Source: Clostridiales bacterium
GTDB taxonomy: Bacteria > Bacillota > Clostridia > Oscillospirales > Oscillospiraceae
Assembly (NCBI GenBank): GCA_004554585.1
Contig: SFLH01000013.1
Location: 1 to 61,145, forward strand
Length of the DNA: 61,145 bases
Direction of reading: 5' to 3'
Below are positions 8,189 through 16,390 of the stretch, piece by piece. The notes beneath the pieces are model-generated. The model saw only the letters and a list, made by a program, of their open reading frames with translations. It did not search any database and was not told the DNA's origin. Positions within the stretch are counted from its first letter, which is position 1, and each line of letters starts with the position of its first letter. Made by a program: the position numbers and the translations under genes.

Positions 8189-9799
8189 ATGAAGAAGCGA
8201 ATATTATCCTGCTTCCTGGCACTGGCCATGGCGCTCTCTCTGCTGCCCATGAGCGTGCTGGCGGCGGGAGATGATTCCACTTATGTAGAGAATGGAGCTC
8301 CCGTGAGCGACGACAACGGCGTAACTATCTCCAAGACAGCAACGTATAAAGACACCAATGAATATGAAATCACGTTGTCTGTCACCACACCAGGAGATGT
8401 TACTATCCCTGGGTCCAGCGCCGACGTTGTGCTGGTGATCGACAGTTCTGGCAGTATGGACGACAATAGGAAGATGTCTACGGCCAAAACTTCCGCAACG
8501 AACTTTGCTCAGTCTCTTCTTGATACGGAAGAGGCAACTGTCAGAATTGCTGTAGTCGATTACGACAGTGACGCAACAGTTGCGTGTGAGTGGACATCAA
8601 ACATCGATACTGTGACTTCTGGTATTAATGCCATTTCCGCTGGGGGCGGCACTCACATTCAGGGTGGCATTTATCAAGCTCGCCAGCTGCTCCAGGATTC
8701 GACTGCCGCAAACAAAGTGATTGTTGTCATATCCGACGGCGAACCCACCTATAGTTTCCGCCCCACCAAGGTTTCCGGGACGTTAGACGGGTGCTTTAAT
8801 TTTTTGGGCCACAATATCTGGAATGCAAGCGTAAAGGGTGACTCCCTGCGTTTCGAGGGCTTCGTATATAATTATACCGAATATTCCTCTAGAAATAGAA
8901 ATGGCGGCACCCTTGGTAGCGGAAATTCAAGTAGTACGAGCTGGGACGTTAACTGGACTTGTGAACATGGCGAGAGCGGCAGCGATGAGTTCTCCTACAG
9001 CCATGCCTGGCCCACAATCGCGGAGGCTGCGCTCGCTAAGGACGATAGCAGCGAAATTTACAGCGTTTATTTAGGCTCCCTGTCCGGCGTTTCCAAAACC
9101 ACCATGGAGGGCATAGCTACCGATACCAGCCATTGTTTTGATACCCAGAATTCTGACCTGGGCGCTCTTCTTGAGCGGATTGCAGGCAGTGTCACTTCCA
9201 CGCTCGCCGGAGCTATCACCGACCCCATGGGTGAGAATATCATTCTGGGTGACGTAAGCAACTTGCCTGGTGTAACTAAGACGGAAACGGGCTTGACCTG
9301 GACCCCCGATTCTTCTCAGGGTAAGGAGAACCCTGACGGTTCTACGACGTATACTGTCACCTATCCGATCACAGTTGACGCAGACAATCTTACTAAAGAC
9401 GGTTTCCTTCCTGCGAATGGAACTACTACCTTCAATTACAGGGTAGGTTCTGAAGACAAGTCTCTCAACTTCAATGTTCCTCAGGTATATGGAGAAGCAA
9501 CTAAGTACACAGTGACCTATGAGTGGACAGACGCGCCAGGCACCAAGGTATATGACACTACTGGCAAGGAAGTCACCTTGGCTCTGCCTACAGACAGCAA
9601 AGAATACGTTAAGGGGCAATCTTACACTGTTGACAGCACCTATGGTGAGAATTACACCGTTTTCACCCACGATCAGTACGGCAACGTAAACGGTCAGTAT
9701 GTCTTTCTGTCGAAAAGAATTCCGTTGCCTATAGTTGGACAGGCGCGCCGGAAGCCGACACTGAGGTATATAACGAAGCTGGCAAACTGGTCACCTTGA
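8189..9799 (+). CDS. VWA-domain surface adhesin, N-terminal part (frameshifted)
   Basis: Start of a large secreted adhesin. It has a signal peptide (MKKRILSCFLALAMALSLL, cleavage near VLAAG) and a von Willebrand factor A domain with a metal-site motif DSSGS at residues 85-89 and a later GGGTH. A SHIRT/MucBP-like repeat (YTVTYEWTDAPG ... YVKGQSYTVDSTYG) follows. The frame breaks at 9704-9706, where a T-tract has three T and four are needed; the stop at 9799 follows out of frame. The second repeat, from about 9712, continues in the next frame, and a third frame carries the rest (9942-12353). Together they describe one protein of nearly 1,390 residues. The ATG follows AAAGGAGAAAG. The zinc-ribbon gene lies 238 bp upstream with no convincing terminator between, so both may share the switchable promoter. 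Confidence 0.8.
   Translation: MKKRILSCFLALAMALSLLPMSVLAAGDDSTYVENGAPVSDDNGVTISKTATYKDTNEYEITLSVTTPGDVTIPGSSADVVLVIDSSGSMDDNRKMSTAKTSATNFAQSLLDTEEATVRIAVVDYDSDATVACEWTSNIDTVTSGINAISAGGGTHIQGGIYQARQLLQDSTAANKVIVVISDGEPTYSFRPTKVSGTLDGCFNFLGHNIWNASVKGDSLRFEGFVYNYTEYSSRNRNGGTLGSGNSSSTSWDVNWTCEHGESGSDEFSYSHAWPTIAEAALAKDDSSEIYSVYLGSLSGVSKTTMEGIATDTSHCFDTQNSDLGALLERIAGSVTSTLAGAITDPMGENIILGDVSNLPGVTKTETGLTWTPDSSQGKENPDGSTTYTVTYPITVDADNLTKDGFLPANGTTTFNYRVGSEDKSLNFNVPQVYGEATKYTVTYEWTDAPGTKVYDTTGKEVTLALPTDSKEYVKGQSYTVDSTYGENYTVFTHDQYGNVNGQYVFLSKRIPLPIVGQARRKPTLRYITKLANWSP
9608..9706 (+). repeat. 99-bp direct repeat, copy 1 (adhesin gene)
   Basis: Identical to 9826-9924 and offset by 218 bp, one short of 73 codons. 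It ends in a T-tract (three T here, six in copy 2), which is where the adhesin frame is lost. Confidence 0.85.
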
Positions 9800-9825
9800 C
9801 TCTGCCCACAGACAACAATGAATAT

Positions 9826-9924
9826 GTTAAGGGGCAATCTTACACTGTTGACAGCACCTATGGTGAGAATTACACCGTTTTCACCCACGATCAGTACGGC
9901 AACGTAAACGGTCAGTATGTCTTT
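9826..9924 (+). repeat. 99-bp direct repeat, copy 2 (adhesin gene)
   Basis: Second identical copy, encoding YVKGQSYTVDSTYG and following residues. Its terminal tract is six T (9922-9927), where four or seven would keep the frame. Confidence 0.85.
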
Positions 9925-9941
9925 TTTCTGATCCCCAGACC

Positions 9942-12353
9942 ATGGGCGATAGTAATGTGACCCTCACGGGCGTGTGGACTTATACTGAGCAGGTTGTTGC
10001 TACCTACAGCGTGACCTATACCGACGGCGTAGAGGATAGTGTCATCTTTGAAGATGAAGTGCACAACAACTTGGTGAACGGCGCTCCCACCCCGGCATAC
10101 AACAATGGTGCAACCCCCACCCGCGAAGGATATGAGTTCACCGGCTGGTCTCCTGCTGTTGCCGAAACGGTAACCGCTAACGCCACCTACACAGCACAGT
10201 GGGAGAAGAAAGAAGCTCCCACGCCCGACCTGGATTGGGACGTCTCTCGGTCCAAGACTGCCACCAACCTGGACAAGAACTATGAGTCTCAAGTGACCCT
10301 GTCCCTGCCTTCCGCAGAGGAAGAATTGGCCTCTGACGTAGTCTTTGTTTTGGATAAGTCTACCAGTGCAGAGGTTGAAACGCAGATTCTCAGCATGTTG
10401 CAGACTCTAAATGAACAAATTGAAAATACCGATGCTACGATTAAGGTTGGCGTGGTTGTTTTCAATAAAGAGGCACACCGCGTTCTAGAGTTGACCGAAT
10501 TGAACTCGGAAAACATGGGTGCCATTGAAGATGCAATTGCCTATGAGATTAGTAGCGGTACCAATACGCATGCTGGTCTGTTGGCCGGTAAGGCAATGCT
10601 GGATGAGGATACTTCTGTGGACAGCAACCGCAAGTATCTGATTTTCGTCAGTGACGGTATTACCTATATGTACAACGAGAAGCCAACTGTTACTGCATGG
10701 AGCTTTTGGGCAGATAGCTGGAATACTTGGGCAGGTCCAGAAAACTGGTCTTCCAAATACGGCAACACCAATGCTCCCGAAGATTGGGGTACATGGCTCA
10801 CGGATATTAAGGCGAAAGTGAGCGCGCAAGGCACCACATATGAGTATCCTTACGGAGGCACAGTCAGCCAATCCACACCTCAAGAAAACTGGCAGACAGC
10901 TTATGCAAATTCCATTGACAAGGCATTGTACTTAACGTATGAGACCTATCAGGAGATTCAAGAGGCAGGATATCAGTGCTATGCCGTAACTGCTTCTTCG
11001 AATGCAAGCTATCCTTGGGCAACGTCCTTTATGGAATACCTGTCCGAGGGGCAAACCGTGTCTTTTGAGGATATCCAAAAAGACATCTACTACCTGGTGG
11101 ATGCCGGCTCCTACGTGGTCGACGTGATCGGTTCCGGCACAGACAACAAGGGCAACGCCTATAACTTCGACTTTGTCAACCAGGCCGGTAAGCTGACCCT
11201 GAAGGTAGGCGAAGAAACTTATTCCGCTGTGTCTATCCCCGCGCAGGACGGCGCCACCGCCAGCTATGGTTTCGGCGATACGCCTGACGACAGTTATTCC
11301 TACGTCCTGAATTATTATCAGAATGGCACAACGAACGTGGCCAGCGAGCATTTCGTCTGGAAGATCAACGTGCCCGTGAGCAACTTCGCCCATGTCCAGC
11401 TGACCTACTCTGTGAAGCTGACCAACCCCCAGAGCAGAGCGGGCACCTATGGACAGTATGACGCAGACGGCAGCGAAGGATACACGAGTCTCTATACCAA
11501 CACCAGCGCAGAGCTGACTCCCGTTGATTCCAACGGCGTGCAAGGCCCCGAGCAGATTTTCGCTAAGCCCACTGTGTCTTACACCATCAAAAAGCATGAC
11601 GGCGGCGGCGACGTGGAGCCCCCCGAACTGGACACCGAGAACCACTACGGCTACATCGTCGGCTATGACGACGGTACCGTCCGGCCCAACGGCAAGATCA
11701 CCCGCGCCGAGGTGGCCACCATCTTCTTCCGTCTGCTCACCGACGAGTCCCGGGACGCTTACTGGTGCCAGACCAATGACTTCTCCGACGTGAGCGCCAG
11801 CGACTGGTACAACAACGCCATCTCCACCCTCACCAACGCAGGCATCCTGGACGGCTATGAGGACGGCACCTTCCGGCCCAACGGCAACATCACCCGTGCC
11901 GAGTTCGCCACCATCGCCGTGCGGTTCTTCGACCTGACCTATGAGGGCGAGGACCTCTTCCCCGACATCAGCGACCACTGGGCAAGAGACTACATCAACC
12001 AGGCCGCTGCCGCTGGCTTCGTCAACGGCTATGAGGACGGCACCTTCCGGCCCAACAACGCCATCACCCGTGCCGAGGCCGTCACCCTGGTCAACCGCAC
12101 CCTGGAGCGCAAGCCCCACAAGGCCCACCTGCTGGACGACATGATCCAGTGGCCCGACAACATGGACCAGACCACTTGGTACTATGCCGACATCCAGGAG
12201 GCCACCAACTCCCACGAGTACTACATGACCACCAGCGAGCAGGGCGAGGAATACGAGATCTGGACCGAGATCCTCCCCATGCGCGACTGGCCCGCCCTGG
12301 AGAAGGAATGGTCCGACGCCAACTCCTCCACCGGCACAGACGTGACCAACTGA
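9942..12353 (+). CDS. VWA/SLH surface adhesin, C-terminal part
   Basis: Continuation of the adhesin begun at 8189. In order: an InlB-type B repeat (YSVTYTDG ... EGYEFTGWSPAV ... YTAQWEKK, about residues 20-85), a second VWA-like domain with a DKSTS metal-site variant followed by SSGTNTHAG, a linker, and three C-terminal SLH repeats (GYDDGTVRPNGKITRAEVATI, GYEDGTFRPNGNITRAEFA, GYEDGTFRPNNAITRAEAV) that would anchor it to the wall. The ATG at 9942 has no good ribosome-binding site and falls inside the repeat-linker homology (DPQTMGDSNVTLTGVW). It is therefore most likely an internal methionine and not a real start. If the two frameshifts are real, this half would be made only after slippage or re-initiation. 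A terminator follows at 12395. Confidence 0.75.
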   Translation: MGDSNVTLTGVWTYTEQVVATYSVTYTDGVEDSVIFEDEVHNNLVNGAPTPAYNNGATPTREGYEFTGWSPAVAETVTANATYTAQWEKKEAPTPDLDWDVSRSKTATNLDKNYESQVTLSLPSAEEELASDVVFVLDKSTSAEVETQILSMLQTLNEQIENTDATIKVGVVVFNKEAHRVLELTELNSENMGAIEDAIAYEISSGTNTHAGLLAGKAMLDEDTSVDSNRKYLIFVSDGITYMYNEKPTVTAWSFWADSWNTWAGPENWSSKYGNTNAPEDWGTWLTDIKAKVSAQGTTYEYPYGGTVSQSTPQENWQTAYANSIDKALYLTYETYQEIQEAGYQCYAVTASSNASYPWATSFMEYLSEGQTVSFEDIQKDIYYLVDAGSYVVDVIGSGTDNKGNAYNFDFVNQAGKLTLKVGEETYSAVSIPAQDGATASYGFGDTPDDSYSYVLNYYQNGTTNVASEHFVWKINVPVSNFAHVQLTYSVKLTNPQSRAGTYGQYDADGSEGYTSLYTNTSAELTPVDSNGVQGPEQIFAKPTVSYTIKKHDGGGDVEPPELDTENHYGYIVGYDDGTVRPNGKITRAEVATIFFRLLTDESRDAYWCQTNDFSDVSASDWYNNAISTLTNAGILDGYEDGTFRPNGNITRAEFATIAVRFFDLTYEGEDLFPDISDHWARDYINQAAAAGFVNGYEDGTFRPNNAITRAEAVTLVNRTLERKPHKAHLLDDMIQWPDNMDQTTWYYADIQEATNSHEYYMTTSEQGEEYEIWTEILPMRDWPALEKEWSDANSSTGTDVTN

Positions 12354-12394
12354 TCCCCCCAACGGGACCAGATGGACCCCTGTGAAGCAAAAAA

Positions 12395-12427
12395 CAGAGA
12401 GAGGCTTTTGCCTCTCTCTGTTTTTTT
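12395..12427. terminator. Bidirectional terminator between adhesin and spore-protein genes
   Basis: Perfect 11-bp stem (12395-12405 with 12410-12420), TTTT loop, seven T on the plus side and six T on the minus side. It serves both converging genes. Confidence 0.9.
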
Positions 12428-12459
12428 GTCCTCGTTTTGCCAAACAGGGTCAGGAACCA

Positions 12460-12678
12460 TTACTCCTGGCTGCCCATGTTCTGCTCGTAGGACTGGATCA
12501 TCTTCTTGACCATCTGGCCGCCCACGGAACCAGCCTCACGGGTGGTCAGGGAGCCGTTGTAGCCCTTCTTCAGGTCCACGCCCACCTCGTTGGCCGCTTC
12601 CATCTTGAACTTGTTCATCGCGGCGCGGGCCTGGGGGACCATGATCTTGTTGCTGCCAGAAGACTTATTGGTAGCCAT
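12460..12678 (-). CDS. Small acid-soluble spore protein, alpha/beta type
   Basis: A 72-residue SASP of the DNA-coating alpha/beta class, made in the forespore to protect spore DNA and degraded at germination. The family pattern is clear: VPQARAAMNKFK, then EAANEVGV (the GPR protease cleavage region), GYNGSLTTREAGSVGGQMVKKM, then a short acidic tail. The start ATG follows AAGGAGA. It is monocistronic, with its own bidirectional terminator. A forespore sigma-G promoter is expected, but I could not place one with confidence. It shows that the organism forms endospores. Confidence 0.95.
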   Translation of the reverse strand: MATNKSSGSNKIMVPQARAAMNKFKMEAANEVGVDLKKGYNGSLTTREAGSVGGQMVKKMIQSYEQNMGSQE

Positions 12679-12999
12679 ATTCGGTTCTCCTTTTGTGTCA
12701 TTGTAGTCAAATCGGATTCGAAAACCCTTCCTCAGAACGAGCGTGGCTCGCTCTGGTGCTTATCATGGCTGAAACCGCAAAAGATATGCAGACGAATGCT
12801 TTTGAAAATTTTAGAAAATCCGGCGGTGACGGCCGACCCCCGCCGCCCAGTTTCCTCCCCCAGGGACGGGCTCCGGCCCGCATTTTACACAGATTTCTCC
12901 CAATTTTGCTTTTGGACTTTACCGTCGTCTGACATACTGTTTCTATCCACCCAGCCTCCGGCAGTGGCCGGAGCAAACTCACAGCAAAGGAGAATTCCC
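12679..12999. other. Divergent intergenic region
   Basis: 321 bp between the divergent spore-protein and beta-propeller genes. I see two ribosome-binding sites, a weak plus-strand promoter candidate (TTGGAC 12912-12917 with TACTGT 12935-12940) and a short hairpin near 12738-12752, but no gene or known RNA. Confidence 0.5.
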
Positions 13000-15258
13000 A
13001 TGCACAATCGCAGCAAAAAATGGGGCCCCTTGGCCATGTCCCTGGTCCTGGGCGCTCAGCTGCTCTCCCCCCTGGGCGCCCTGGCGGCAGACTCGGCGGA
13101 GACCGGCTTCACCAACGGTACCGGCAGCTTGGACATGACCAAGATCGCCTCCTATGCCTCCGGCCAGTGCGACGTGGACGGAGGCGTGATGGAGATCATC
13201 GCCTACAACACCGCCAACGGCCACGCCTACGGGGTCAACGGCAAGAGCGGCAAACTGACCATCCTCCCCCTGAATCAGACCGTCTCCGGCGCGCTGGGCG
13301 GGGAAGAGGTGGACGTAAAGCAGGCCGCAGAAGAGGCAGACCCCACCTTCGCCTACGGGGACATGACCTCTGTAGCGGTCTCGCCCGACGGCAAAACCCT
13401 GGCCGTCGCCCTCCAGGCCGCCGCCTACGACCAGGCCGGCCGGGCAGCCTTCTTCGCCTGCCAGGAGGACGGCTCCCTCCAGTTCCTGGGCCTGGCAGAG
13501 ACCGGCGTCCAGCCGGACATGATCACCTTCGCCGACAACGACACCGCCCTGACCGCCGACGAAGGGGAGCCCCGCATGGGTTACGGCCAGGACACCACCG
13601 ACCCCAAGGGCTCCGTGACCATCCTCCACGTGGCCCAGAGAACCAGCCAGGTGGTGGACTTCTCCCCCTTCGACAGCCAGCGGAACACCCTGACCCAGGC
13701 CGGTATCGTGTTGAAAAAGGATACCGCTCCCTCTGTGGATCTGGAGCCGGAATACATCGCTGTGGCCGACGGCAAGGCCTATGTGACCCTCCAGGAAGCC
13801 AACGCCATCGCCGTGCTGGACCTGGCCAGCCAGACCTTCACCGGCATCTACTCCTGCGGCTTTGAGGACTACAGCCAGGTGCCCGTGGACATCGACAAAA
13901 AGGACGAGGCCTACGCCCCCAAGACCTACAACAGCCTGCGGGGCATCCGCATGCCCGACGGCATCGCCGCTTTCACCCAGGACGGCACCACCTATCTGGT
14001 GACCGCCAACGAGGGCGACAGCCGGGAGTGGGGCGACGAGGACCTGGGTACCGCCTACCTCAACGAGGATGAGCGGGACTTCAAGGACGGGGACGCCTCC
14101 CCCTCCGGCGCCCTGACCGCCGAGAACACCGGCCTGCGCGGCAAGGTGGTCTTCTTCCTGGCCGAGGACTATGACGGTCTGGACGCCGACAAGGACTATC
14201 TCTTCGGCGGCCGCTCCTTCACCGTGTACCAGGTGGGCCAGCAGGGCCTGGAAGAGGTCTACACCAGCGGAGACGATTTTGAGGCCCTCACGGCCCAGTA
14301 TCTGCCGGAATTCTTCAACTGCTCCAACGACAACGCAGTGGTAGACGACCGCTCGGGCAAAAAAGGCCCCGAGGCCGAGAGCGTCACTGTGGGCCAGGTA
14401 GACGGCAAGACCTACGCCTTTGTGGCCCTGGAACGCACCGGCGGGGTGATGGCCTACGACCTCTCCCAGCCGGAAACGGCCACCTTTGTCAATTACATCA
14501 ACTCCCGGGATTTCTCCACCGTGGTGGAGGGCTCCCAGGTCTATGAGGACGGTGAGCTGGACAAGTGGGTCACCGGCGGCGATGTGGCCCCGGAGGGGCT
14601 GGCCTTCGTGGCCGCTCAGGACAGCGCCACCGGCCAAGCCCTGCTGCTGGCCGCCTGTGAGGTCAGCGGCACCGTGGCCGTGTACCAGCTGAGCCAGGAT
14701 GCAGCGCCGGCCTTCTCGGACGTCTCCGAGAGTGACTGGTTCTATGAGGCGGTGACCTACGTCTCCGAAAACGGCCTGATGACTGGGGTGGCAAACGACC
14801 GCTTCGCCCCCAATGCCACCCTGAGCCGGGCCATGATGGTCACCATCCTCTACCGTCTGGAGGATCAGCCCCAGGTCAGCGGACAGAGCGACTTTGCCGA
14901 CGTACCCGCAGACACCTGGTACACCGACGCCGTGGCCTGGGCCACAGAGCAGGGCATCGTCAACGGGGTGGAGAACAACTGCTTTGCCCCCAACGACGGG
15001 CTGACCCGGGAACAAATGGCCGTCATCCTGTATCGCTTCGCCCAGTACAAGGGGCTGGATGTGGCTGCCGACGGGGATCTGTCCGCTTTCCCGGATGGCG
15101 CTGACACCGCCCCCTGGGCCACCGAGGCCATGGTGTGGGCCGTGGACACCGGCCTGATCCAGGGCGCGGAGGGCGGCTCCCTGGCGCCCCAGGGAACGTC
15201 CACCCGGGCCCAGGCGGCCACCGTGCTGGCCCGGCTGTGCCAGAGTTGGAACCGGTAA
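13000..15258 (+). CDS. SLH-anchored choice-of-anchor-I beta-propeller protein
   Basis: A 752-residue exported protein. A signal peptide (MHNRSKKWGPLAMSLVLGAQ, cleavage near ALAAD) is followed by about 550 residues of the choice-of-anchor-I / alkaline-phosphatase-like beta-propeller type (GVNGKSGKL, SVAVSPDGKTLAVA, DMITFADNDTALTADEGEPR, LVTANEGDSREWGDE, VALERTGGVMAYDL). Three SLH repeats close it (FSDVSESDWFYEAV, FADVPADTWYTDAV, and a weaker third near its end). The start is the ATG at 13000 after AAAGGAGA. The family often lies near phosphate- or nucleotide-cleaving surface enzymes, and a 5'-nucleotidase with the same anchor lies at 48.2-50.4 kb. The catalytic role is unproven; it may be structural or ligand-binding. 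Confidence 0.85.
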   Translation: MHNRSKKWGPLAMSLVLGAQLLSPLGALAADSAETGFTNGTGSLDMTKIASYASGQCDVDGGVMEIIAYNTANGHAYGVNGKSGKLTILPLNQTVSGALGGEEVDVKQAAEEADPTFAYGDMTSVAVSPDGKTLAVALQAAAYDQAGRAAFFACQEDGSLQFLGLAETGVQPDMITFADNDTALTADEGEPRMGYGQDTTDPKGSVTILHVAQRTSQVVDFSPFDSQRNTLTQAGIVLKKDTAPSVDLEPEYIAVADGKAYVTLQEANAIAVLDLASQTFTGIYSCGFEDYSQVPVDIDKKDEAYAPKTYNSLRGIRMPDGIAAFTQDGTTYLVTANEGDSREWGDEDLGTAYLNEDERDFKDGDASPSGALTAENTGLRGKVVFFLAEDYDGLDADKDYLFGGRSFTVYQVGQQGLEEVYTSGDDFEALTAQYLPEFFNCSNDNAVVDDRSGKKGPEAESVTVGQVDGKTYAFVALERTGGVMAYDLSQPETATFVNYINSRDFSTVVEGSQVYEDGELDKWVTGGDVAPEGLAFVAAQDSATGQALLLAACEVSGTVAVYQLSQDAAPAFSDVSESDWFYEAVTYVSENGLMTGVANDRFAPNATLSRAMMVTILYRLEDQPQVSGQSDFADVPADTWYTDAVAWATEQGIVNGVENNCFAPNDGLTREQMAVILYRFAQYKGLDVAADGDLSAFPDGADTAPWATEAMVWAVDTGLIQGAEGGSLAPQGTSTRAQAATVLARLCQSWNR

Positions 15259-15270
15259 CTTCCCCCTAGG

Positions 15271-15322
15271 AAAGGTGCCTCTGCCGAGAGGGAAATCCCT
15301 CTCAGCAGGGGCACCTGCCTTT
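15271..15322 (+). terminator. Large stem-loop after the beta-propeller gene
   Basis: Interrupted inverted repeat (AGGTGCC ... CGAGAGGG with CCCTCTC ... GGGGCACCT) starting about 12 bp after the stop. The 3' T-run is poor, so termination strength is uncertain. Confidence 0.45.
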
Positions 15323-15400
15323 CCCCGACAGTGGGCGCCTGTCCGTTCCAGGGTTTTCCCTCCTTTTCCCCAAAACAGCGCCTTTTCCCCAAAAATTCGG

Positions 15401-15429
15401 TGGACATTTCCCCCGGTTGTGGGTACAAT
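15401..15429 (+). promoter_or_regulatory. Promoter of the lipoprotein gene
   Basis: TGGACA (15401-15406), 17-bp spacer, TACAAT (15424-15429), 32 bp before the ATG at 15461. Confidence 0.65.
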
Positions 15430-15460
15430 GGAGCTATTCTCAGGAAAAAAGGCGATTACC

Positions 15461-16273
15461 ATGAAACAGCTTCCCCTCATTCTTCTGACCCTTCTGTGCC
15501 TGCTGGGGCTGGCCGCCTGCGGCGGCAGCACCGCCTCCACCGACGACCTGGCCGCCCGGGCGGGCAAATACCTCTGCGTAAGCATCACCATGGACGGGGT
15601 GACCATGAATCCCTCCGGCAAGTGGCTCCAACTCAACGCCGACGGCACGGCGGCCACCTTTCTCTCCGAGGAGGAGGGAGAGGCGGAGTGGCGCCTGTCC
15701 GGGGATACCCTCACCATGGACGTGGCGGGAAAGACCGTGGGGACCGGCACCTTCCAGGGCACCACCCTCACCCTGACCATGATGGACATGGACTACACCT
15801 TCGCCCTGGAGGGCAGCGCAGACCAGAGCCAGGACAGCAGCACCGCCTTCGCCACCTTCACCTGCTACGGCAACCTCTACTCCGTGCGCTACCCCACCGA
15901 CCTCTTCCAGCAGGACCCAGCGGGCCTGTCCGACCTGTACAGCAGCGACGGCACCCAGGGCTGGATCACCAAGCTGGACTCCCAGGAGCGGGTGGACCAG
16001 TGGCTGGCCGGCTTTGACGAAAAGGCCGCCCGGGAGGACGTGGAGGACTTCCAGAGCCAGGAGCTCACCGTGGCCGGCTATCCCGCCCGGGCCGTGGTCT
16101 ACCACGACGCCACCGGGTGGCACAGCGAGGTCATCGTGTCCTTTGGCAAGGACCTGGGCCGGGAGAACTACCCCATGTATGCGGCCTACCTCTACTTCAC
16201 CGGCCAGACCTACATGGCCGTCTGGAGCGACCAGATCCAGGCCATTGTGAACAGCCTGACCCTGACTCAGTGA
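15461..16273 (+). CDS. Lipoprotein of unknown function
   Basis: A 270-residue lipoprotein. The signal peptide ends in a clear lipobox, LAAC, with the lipid-bearing cysteine at residue 21. Residues ~35-125 look like the lipocalin-like 'cost of expression' beta fold common in clostridial lipoproteins (KYLCVSITMDG, WLQLNADGTA, WRLSGDTLTM, GTFQGTTLTLTM). The second half (FTCYGNLYSVRYP ... TYMAVWSDQIQAIVNSL) resembles small PsbP/DUF-type domains but I cannot name it. The start follows an AAAAAAGG site 8 bases upstream. It stands alone between its own promoter and a bidirectional terminator. It probably sits on the outer membrane face; its partner is unknown. Confidence 0.8.
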   Translation: MKQLPLILLTLLCLLGLAACGGSTASTDDLAARAGKYLCVSITMDGVTMNPSGKWLQLNADGTAATFLSEEEGEAEWRLSGDTLTMDVAGKTVGTGTFQGTTLTLTMMDMDYTFALEGSADQSQDSSTAFATFTCYGNLYSVRYPTDLFQQDPAGLSDLYSSDGTQGWITKLDSQERVDQWLAGFDEKAAREDVEDFQSQELTVAGYPARAVVYHDATGWHSEVIVSFGKDLGRENYPMYAAYLYFTGQTYMAVWSDQIQAIVNSLTLTQ

Positions 16274-16310
16274 CCCAGCCCCTACGCGGCCGCTCTCTGC
16301 CCTACACGCA

Positions 16311-16350
16311 AAAAACGCCCGGCATCCAAATGTGGATGCCGGGCGTTTTT
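16311..16350. terminator. Bidirectional terminator
   Basis: Near-perfect stem 16311-16328 with 16333-16350 (AAAAACGCCCGGCATCC and its complement), flanked by A and T runs. It is shared by the lipoprotein gene and the convergent oxidoreductase operon. Confidence 0.9.
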
Positions 16351-16390
16351 GTTTGTCTGGTTGGATGGGTGTTTTCCCCAGCAGAGCCGG

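Noticed and set aside
12979..15789. 936-codon minus-strand open frame
   Set aside because: Opposite the beta-propeller and lipoprotein genes, which have signal peptides, ribosome-binding sites and domain matches.
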